Shown piece after piece: positions 20,062-25,490 of a DNA stretch of 25,490 nucleotides. Each line of letters starts with the position of its first letter. Position 1 is the first letter of the stretch. The notes beneath the pieces are model-generated. The model was not told the origin of the DNA. It did no database searches and saw nothing but the letters and a program-made list of their open reading frames with translations. This DNA comes from a virus. Location of the stretch: IMG/VR virus record IMGVR_UViG_3300009149_000247, positions 1 through 25,490 of that record; one strand, 5' to 3'. A program made the position numbers and the translations under genes.

Positions 20062-21339
20062 TTATGCCCTTGCTGCCAGAGCTACGGCTGCTGACATGTT
20101 GCTTCCGTGACTTGGTTTATAAACTGAATCGTTGAGGAATTTACCATCTGAGTACATTGTCCATCTCAGTGCTGTCTCTGCATAATCGAAACGGATATGC
20201 ATACTGGAAGCTGCTACAGCTGGACCGCCAGTAACCACCATATACTGAGAAAGATCCACAAACATGATATCGCCAAGGTCGCCGAGCGCAGATGAGTGTT
20301 CTGTATAAACAATCTCTCTACCGTCGAGTGCTCCGAACATTGCTTCACTGTATCCACCGGAAGGAAGGAATACAGGAGCTCCACCAGTACCAACACCGCT
20401 TACCATCTGTCTAAGCTGTGTTTCGCAATCTTGATTAGCCAACCATATTGAGTTGCCTCTGAACTGTGGTCTGAGGCGTGGTGTCATCTTAGCGATGTTC
20501 TCGGATACGATTGTGTCTGCATCCTGTCCTGGTTCTTTTACTACTGTGATAAGACTCTTGGAATTGAGGATACCGTTAAACTGTCCACCTGTTCCTGAAC
20601 CTCTGATGATCTCATTGTTATGAGCATATGCAAAAGCAGCGGTTACGCTCTTGTTGATATACTGCTCAAGTGCGCCGTCTCCCTGACTCATAAGCTCGTC
20701 AGTTACATATACCATACCGTGAATTGCATGAGGTGTGAACGATACGCTTCTAAGTCCAGGTTTACTGGAAGTAAGCTGTTCGCCTTCTTTAACGCGATAA
20801 ACTTTAACACCACCATATACGAGTCCACCCGATCTATCAGAGTCATCACCAACGATAAGTCTAAGCTCACCTTTAACGTTATTGATCTGATTACATCTGC
20901 TCATCAGATTGGTAGGGTCATCCATGATTGAATTGAGTAAGTCTGTGCTTACTGTCTCAGGAACCGCGAGTCCACCCTCTGATGGTGTAAGTGTATTCAT
21001 TCCAGATACAGAAGCATTGAGTCTAGGGTCTGTATACTGGTTAGTTGCTTTCAGATAGATTGCTTTTGCAAACTGTCCTGAGTTAGCGAAACCTGTAGGC
21101 TCTTCTATTTCTATTTTCTCATAAGTTCCCTGCGGCCTTGAAGCTGCTGGTGCTGTTGCTTCATAATCAATCTGTCGTTTAGCTCTAGCGATATCAAAGT
21201 CGAGTGCTTTGATCTCTTCTGCTATAGCATCGTCTCTTGTAATTTCTTCTGCTGTTAGTTCAGTTTCGGTAGCGTAAAACGCTTTTGATTCTGCAACCAA
21301 CGCTGCACGATTAGATACTAATTTGTTATAACGTGTCAT
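20062..21339 (-). CDS. Major capsid protein, HK97 fold
   Basis: 425 residues. The first ~60 (NKLVSNRAALVAESKAFYAT then EEITRDDAIAEEIKALDFDI) form the coiled-coil delta domain that serves as internal scaffold and is removed by the prohead protease; a Pro/Ala-rich stretch follows (TAPAASRPQG). The mature fold starts around 95-115 (SEGGLAVPETV). HK97-family segments include NPTNLMSRCNQI-like helix (137-148), SFTPHAIHGMVYVTDELMSQ, EQYINKSVTAAFAYAHNNEI, RGSGTGGQFNGIL and the C-terminal FDYAETALRWTMYSDGKFLN. Start supported by AAAGG about 10 nt before ATG. It is made in the highest amount, and the hairpin downstream may stabilise its mRNA. Confidence 0.94.
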   Translation of the reverse strand: MTRYNKLVSNRAALVAESKAFYATETELTAEEITRDDAIAEEIKALDFDIARAKRQIDYEATAPAASRPQGTYEKIEIEEPTGFANSGQFAKAIYLKATNQYTDPRLNASVSGMNTLTPSEGGLAVPETVSTDLLNSIMDDPTNLMSRCNQINNVKGELRLIVGDDSDRSGGLVYGGVKVYRVKEGEQLTSSKPGLRSVSFTPHAIHGMVYVTDELMSQGDGALEQYINKSVTAAFAYAHNNEIIRGSGTGGQFNGILNSKSLITVVKEPGQDADTIVSENIAKMTPRLRPQFRGNSIWLANQDCETQLRQMVSGVGTGGAPVFLPSGGYSEAMFGALDGREIVYTEHSSALGDLGDIMFVDLSQYMVVTGGPAVAASSMHIRFDYAETALRWTMYSDGKFLNDSVYKPSHGSNMSAAVALAARA

Positions 21340-21396
21340 AATGGTATTACCTTTCTGGTTTTTATAATTCTGATATTAATATTGGACATTGGTCCT

Positions 21397-22209
21397 TTAA
21401 TCACGCCATAGGGCGCGGTTACGTCTCAATCTATTATTCTCTACTGGTTTAACTTTTCTGCTTGCTATCTCTGCAAGTGTAAGGTTCCCGTCAATCATTC
21501 CTATTGCTACAGCGTCAACACCTTTGAATGTTCTACCACCGCCGAAAGTCTTAATAACTTTATCCTTGGATATGCCTCTGCCTTTAGATATGTCAGATAT
21601 AAACATTGCATAGTCTGCATCAACTCTGCTCTGTAAGTGTGCTAGTGATTCTTCTGACGTTGGTGTAGATGGGTCAAACTCTGCTTTGTTCTCGCCTGCT
21701 CTAATTACATTAACTTTGATACCAGCGTTGGCTAGTGCTTCCGACTCGTCATAAGCTACAGCGTATACACCAACTGAGCCTACATCGGCCGAACCAAGCA
21801 CGTGAACCTCTGTAGCCTGTGAAGCTAACCAATAAGCTGCTGATGCCATCAGGGCGTCTGTTACCGCTATGACTGGCTTGATCTTTCTTATCTCTCGGAT
21901 CTCTGCCGCTGCTTCTGTTAGTCCAGCTGTTGAACCGCCCGGTGAGTACACATCTATGATTATCTGGTCTACAGTATTATCAGACGCCATAGCTCTAAGC
22001 CCGTTCATAAACTCGTCTAGTCCCGAACTGAACCAATCTGATCTAGGCATTATAACCCCGTGAAGATTAACCACACCTGAACGATTGACAGTTGTCTGTC
22101 TGTTACTTCGTACCGCCGACAGGACTACAGGCGTATCATTTGCAAACGTCTTGATATAATCTTCATGTATAGCCATTGCCCCGTTAAGAAGGTTCGCGTA
22201 TCTTTTCAT
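21397..22209 (-). CDS. Prohead maturation protease, S49 (SppA/gpC) family
   Basis: 270 residues from the ATG at 22209, which has GGGAG 5 nt upstream; an earlier ATG at 22221 (274 residues) lacks a good site. Family features (274-residue numbering): VVNLHGVIMPR at 50-60, IIIDVYSPGGSTAGL at 87-101, nucleophile Ser127 in DALMASAAYWLAS, GSVGVYAVAYDES at 148-159, and the probable general base Lys179 in GENKAEFDP. It digests the capsid delta domains and itself before DNA packaging. The start lies inside the portal's last codons, so translation is coupled. No embedded scaffold extension is present, consistent with a delta domain on the capsid protein. Confidence 0.92.
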   Translation of the reverse strand: MKRYANLLNGAMAIHEDYIKTFANDTPVVLSAVRSNRQTTVNRSGVVNLHGVIMPRSDWFSSGLDEFMNGLRAMASDNTVDQIIIDVYSPGGSTAGLTEAAAEIREIRKIKPVIAVTDALMASAAYWLASQATEVHVLGSADVGSVGVYAVAYDESEALANAGIKVNVIRAGENKAEFDPSTPTSEESLAHLQSRVDADYAMFISDISKGRGISKDKVIKTFGGGRTFKGVDAVAIGMIDGNLTLAEIASRKVKPVENNRLRRNRALWRD

Positions 22210-22211
22210 TG

Positions 22212-23726
22212 TCACTCCCATATAACGGTCAATGCCGTCTCTGATGATATTCTATATTCACTATCTAAATCTCTGTTATCTTCTGCATATAGGTCACGCG
22301 CTCTCTTGCGCCTTGTCTCGATATAGTTCGCCCATCCATCACACGCCGTTATCTTCTGGCAGAACTCAGCTAATGATTGATACTCTTCGTTGATGATCTT
22401 ACAGGCGTCCACAAAGGTTTCTGCACTCATAGCCTTCTTGAGTATAGCTTGTTCTTTACGAGCTATCCTATCAGATGCAGATACAGCCAATGCTCTGGCT
22501 GATGTTTCTTGCTTGTCTGTCAATGCAGACTTAGTATTAGATGTAGTGTTAGGATTAGCATAATCGTCGCCACCACCGTCTATTCTTCTAGGCATATTCT
22601 CTTTCCGTCTAATCTCGTTAGATGACATCCACTCTGATGATCTTGCAATAGCGTAAGCCTCGTATCTGCTTTTGGTATCACCTCGTAATAGCCCATCAAT
22701 GTTGAACTCAAGGAACTCGCCCGCTTCTGTATCTACGAGAGCAAGGTTGAACTTATCCTCAATGCACTTAACTATAGGCTGGATACAATCGCCCACTGAC
22801 TCAATAGCTTGTTGCTCAATGTTGGAAAATGTAGCTGCTGACATTTCAGCAACCTTATGAGGTGGCACGCCAAAGATACGACATATATCTAATACTGAAA
22901 ATTTGCGCTGCTCGATAAACTCTAAATCTACAGGGGTTAGATATGTTTTCTTAAACTCAAGGTTGTTACCGAGTACGGCAATATCGGCAGGGTTGCTCAT
23001 CTGCTCATGCCATCTCTTCTTTATTTCCTTCGCTGTCTCTTTGCCTTTTTCTCCACCTAATGGCTGGTCGGTTGAAAGATATCCTCTAGGTATTTCATTC
23101 TTGTCTAAAGAGTTATAGGCGTACACCTGCCCTATCCTGTCTGCTTCCATGCCTACTCTATGATGGGATATGCGAGACAGTCCGGTTATACCGTTTATAC
23201 TTGCGCCTCTGATATGCAGTATATCATCTGATGTATATGTTTTGCGCCCACCGTTTAATAGCCTGACTTCATATATTATTCTACCGTTCTTATTAAGTTT
23301 AACCTCTACCATCGTATCATCAATAGGCTCAAGCTCGGCTGGCCACTGTGTAGGTGTACCCTTCATAAAATAATAAGCGTTGCCTCTAAGCAGATACTTG
23401 ATTATCAATTGTTCGATGAACTCGAATCTAGTCTGTTCATACATCTGATTGATCTGACCCTTGAACATAATAGCTGCTGGTATATATGGTGCTTCAATCT
23501 TCTCGCCGTCTGGTTCACCTATGTATGCTTTAAGTGGTAGCTTGGCTATCGTCTTAGATATGTATGATACGCAAGCATATACAGCTACTGACCGCATAGC
23601 TGTATCTTCGCTGGTTACTCTTACTTGTGCTGCTGAGTTAGATGAGGTTAGAGACGTCCACCCGTCTGAGGTATCGGAAGCCTTCTCGGATACGAAAAAA
23701 TCAATTACACTTTGAATCATACTCAC
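22212..23726 (-). CDS. Portal protein, HK97 type
   Basis: 504 residues. Hallmarks of the phage_portal family include RSVAVYACVSYISKTIAKLP, FIEQLIIKYLLRGNAYYFMK, DDILHIRGASINGITGLSRI, KKRWHEQMSNPADIAVLGNN, ARKFSVLDICRIFGVPPHKV-like hinge (here EQRKFSVLDICRIFGVPPHK) and FSNIEQQAIESVGDCIQPIV. Twelve copies form the DNA entry ring at one capsid vertex. The C-terminal ~100 residues are charged helices (RIARKEQAILKKAMSAETFV, ETRRKRARDLYAEDNRDLDS). It starts with GTG overlapping the terminase stop as GTGA; an ATG two codons later is an alternative. Confidence 0.93.
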   Translation of the reverse strand: MSMIQSVIDFFVSEKASDTSDGWTSLTSSNSAAQVRVTSEDTAMRSVAVYACVSYISKTIAKLPLKAYIGEPDGEKIEAPYIPAAIMFKGQINQMYEQTRFEFIEQLIIKYLLRGNAYYFMKGTPTQWPAELEPIDDTMVEVKLNKNGRIIYEVRLLNGGRKTYTSDDILHIRGASINGITGLSRISHHRVGMEADRIGQVYAYNSLDKNEIPRGYLSTDQPLGGEKGKETAKEIKKRWHEQMSNPADIAVLGNNLEFKKTYLTPVDLEFIEQRKFSVLDICRIFGVPPHKVAEMSAATFSNIEQQAIESVGDCIQPIVKCIEDKFNLALVDTEAGEFLEFNIDGLLRGDTKSRYEAYAIARSSEWMSSNEIRRKENMPRRIDGGGDDYANPNTTSNTKSALTDKQETSARALAVSASDRIARKEQAILKKAMSAETFVDACKIINEEYQSLAEFCQKITACDGWANYIETRRKRARDLYAEDNRDLDSEYRISSETALTVIWE

Positions 23727-25378
23727 AATATAAAGTCGTCCACGGTGTGCCCCTTTGAGCCTGCTGCTGCTCTGCTTACCGCCATTATCGAAGCTATAAG
23801 CCCGTCTATATATTTTCCGCGCTGTTTGCGGTCTGGTTTCATGGGTTTAATATTACCCGCTGGATCAGTGATAATTTTAGCACATGATACGTTATGTGTC
23901 AATATTTGATTGTTCCCGTGTCTAATATTGCCAGTCAACATTATACGTTCAAACTCCTTTGAAGCTGGAGACATACTTGCGAAACCTTGTCGAAACACCA
24001 CACAGTTATGGCCGTCTTGCATTAGTAACTGTACTTGATGATGGGCGTTATAAGGGTCGTATGCTATTTCCTGTATGTCATATTCTGACGCAAGCATATC
24101 AATTTCTGACTGTATGTATTGATAATCAATTACATCACCCGGTGTCAGGAATAGCAGCTTATTCTTTTCCCATAAGTCGTACCGGATACCCTCTTGTTTA
24201 ATTCTCTTTTGTATGTTATCGGCTGGCATCCAATATCGCAATTGAAGCGCAAAGGTTCCATCGTCGAGAGGGAAGCACAACGCTACTGCGCTCATATCTA
24301 TCGTGGTGGATAAGTCAATGCCCGCATAGCACGTGCGACCTTTGAGTGATTCCTTGATAGCTTTGGTTAGAGGCTTACACTTCTTCCATCTATTCAATTG
24401 AATCCATACGGTTTCTTGCTCTGTCCACATATTGAGATAGAGGCGCTTAAATGTATTCTCATAGCTGGGTAGCTCTTTAGCTCTGTTGCATTCCTCTTGT
24501 AAGTATTCCTCTGTTATACCTATGCCTAGATTAGGATTAGCTTTATACCATACCTTCGGGTCTGTCCAATCGTCATCAGGGTCAGCTTCATATATTATAG
24601 GAAGGAAAGTAGGGTCTATTGTAGGGTCAGCCTTTACTCGCTTTGCGTGTTCATACATCTCATAACAGAATGAACTTTTATCATAACCGGCTGTAGTTGC
24701 AAGGAACGCCAACGGTTGAGCCCTGGTTCCTCTGGATGTCATAAGTGAATCATATAAGTCTCTGTTAGGTTGTGTGTGTACTTCGTCTATGATTACACCG
24801 TGAGCATTCAAGCCCATCTGTGACTCTGCATCGGCTGGCACTACTTTATAGAATGAACCAGACTGAGGATGCACGATAGTCTTATTACCTCTTGCATTAG
24901 GATTGCCACCGTATACGTCTAACTTCTTATTAAGTGTTGAGTCGGCGTGTACCATTCTTGCAGCCTCATCGAATATAAGAGCTGCCTGCCCTTTGTCTCT
25001 GGCTGCCGAGTATACCTCTGATACAGGCTCTTGATCTGCTACCGTTAGGAATAAACCCACGCCTGCGCCTATTGTTGACTTACCATTCTTGCGAGGTATG
25101 AACAGGAAGCATTCTTTATATCTTCTTAACCCGTTGCTCTTACGCTTCCATCCGAACAATGGTCTGATGATCCCATCTAATTGCCATAGCTCTAGTATAA
25201 AAGGCTGACCGGCGAAGATGCCTTTAGAGTGTTTCAGATACTTAGCAAAGAACTTGACCGCCTTGTCCGCTGCTACTTCGTCAAAGTAGTATAACGACTT
25301 GATAGATTTCTTTTTATCCGAAGATTTCTTTTTCAAGTTTCTCTGCTTCCGTGTCTGTCTTTGTATCCTTGATAACAC
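23723..25378 (-). CDS. terL: Terminase large subunit
   Basis: 551 residues from GTG 25378. ATPase: FLFIPRKNGKST at 91-102 is the Walker A-type motif of HK97-like terminases, GVIIDEVH at 194-201 is Walker B with Asp198/Glu199, and FLATTAGYDKSS is the coupling motif. Nuclease: CYAGIDLSTTIDMSAVALCF, AYDPYNAHHQVQLLMQDGHN and KYIDGLIASIMAVSRAA supply the RNase H-like acidic residues. It packages DNA into proheads and cuts concatemers. The GTG overlaps the small subunit by 65 nt and has no clear ribosome site. A TTG at 25336 (14 codons in) is a reasonable alternative, since the first residues are just a basic tail. Confidence 0.94.
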   Translation of the reverse strand: MLSRIQRQTRKQRNLKKKSSDKKKSIKSLYYFDEVAADKAVKFFAKYLKHSKGIFAGQPFILELWQLDGIIRPLFGWKRKSNGLRRYKECFLFIPRKNGKSTIGAGVGLFLTVADQEPVSEVYSAARDKGQAALIFDEAARMVHADSTLNKKLDVYGGNPNARGNKTIVHPQSGSFYKVVPADAESQMGLNAHGVIIDEVHTQPNRDLYDSLMTSRGTRAQPLAFLATTAGYDKSSFCYEMYEHAKRVKADPTIDPTFLPIIYEADPDDDWTDPKVWYKANPNLGIGITEEYLQEECNRAKELPSYENTFKRLYLNMWTEQETVWIQLNRWKKCKPLTKAIKESLKGRTCYAGIDLSTTIDMSAVALCFPLDDGTFALQLRYWMPADNIQKRIKQEGIRYDLWEKNKLLFLTPGDVIDYQYIQSEIDMLASEYDIQEIAYDPYNAHHQVQLLMQDGHNCVVFRQGFASMSPASKEFERIMLTGNIRHGNNQILTHNVSCAKIITDPAGNIKPMKPDRKQRGKYIDGLIASIMAVSRAAAGSKGHTVDDFIL

Positions 25379-25490
25379 TTGCTTTAGGTCTTGATGCTGG
25401 TGTCATCCCGAACTCAAGAGCTAATCGTCTGAACCTATCCCATGCATTATTGCGTATGGATATCATAGGATTAATCTGTGAACCCTTGAA
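25314..25490 (-). CDS. terS: Terminase small subunit, C-terminal end (P27 family), cut by window edge
   Basis: The last 58 residues are in the window, ending at TAA 25314-25316. The stretch INPMISIRNNAWDRFRRLAL then EFGMTPASRPKA is the conserved C-terminal signature of P27-family small terminase subunits ('NP...i...a...l.rl..efGltPasR'). The acidic/basic tail (KTDTEAEKLEKEIFG) is typical. The subunit recognises phage DNA and hands it to the large subunit encoded next. The start and DNA-binding domain lie beyond the window. Confidence 0.88.
   Translation of the reverse strand, partial: FKGSQINPMISIRNNAWDRFRRLALEFGMTPASRPKASVIKDTKTDTEAEKLEKEIFG

Noticed and set aside
21340-21396. Promoter or terminator before the major capsid gene
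   Set aside because: The 57-bp gap has only a 4-bp palindrome (GGAC/GTCC) and AT-rich sequence without a matched -35/-10 pair.
1-25490. tRNA or rRNA genes
   Set aside because: No cloverleaf-like or rRNA-like stretch was noticed; nearly all sequence is accounted for by protein genes. This was by eye, not by a covariance search.

Overview
The window is a 25.5 kb stretch of the late (structural) operon of a tailed phage or prophage with a long non-contractile tail (siphovirus, HK97-type head, lambda-type tail). Every convincing gene lies on the minus strand, so transcription and gene order run from high to low coordinates. The genes are packed with 1-20 nt overlaps (ATGA, GTGA, TAATG), which implies one co-translated transcript. 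I see no integrase, repressor or bacterial gene, so I cannot say whether this is a free phage or a prophage. The host is most likely Gram-negative: the tail is lambda-like with a complete M-L-K-I-J tip set, the lysin is a small M15 peptidase, and one protein has a short type I signal peptide. The DNA is moderately AT-rich and uses ATA and AGA codons freely. No taxon can be named from this.

Head module (25490 to 16494): end of the small terminase, large terminase, portal, S49-type prohead protease, HK97-fold major capsid protein, a probable decoration protein, a hairpin, a secreted lectin-like protein, a phiE125 gp8/HK97 gp6-type connector whose N-terminus is in another frame, a head-closure protein, an unassigned beta-rich protein, an HK97 gp10-type tail completion protein and a DUF3168-type tail terminator.

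Tail module (16491 to 2546): tail tube, gpG with a programmed -1 frameshift into gpT (A AAA AAC slip site; the T part is not visible as an ordinary ORF), tape measure, gpM, then an accessory block (a beta-sandwich protein, two fibre-like proteins, a 46-residue peptide, a GLUG beta-helix protein and a membrane protein), then gpL (four cluster cysteines), gpK (JAMM plus NlpC/P60), gpI and gpJ. gpJ appears broken by a -1 displacement near 3850. Its C-terminal domain is the start and end of the next ORF, and a five-Asp-box beta-propeller has been inserted into it. Two further adsorption-type proteins follow; one carries a related propeller.

Lysis and operon end (2187 to 344): M15 endolysin and a holin-like two-helix protein, then an intrinsic terminator. 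About 80 bp beyond it a near-consensus sigma-70 promoter starts a new leftward unit whose first small gene and the start of a second gene reach the window edge.

Most notable points: two independent -1 disruptions (connector and gpJ) that could each be repaired by one base at an ACCA; the propeller inserted in the host-specificity protein; a signal peptide on a protein inside the head cluster behind a GAAA-tetraloop hairpin; and an adsorption/display block wedged between gpM and gpL.
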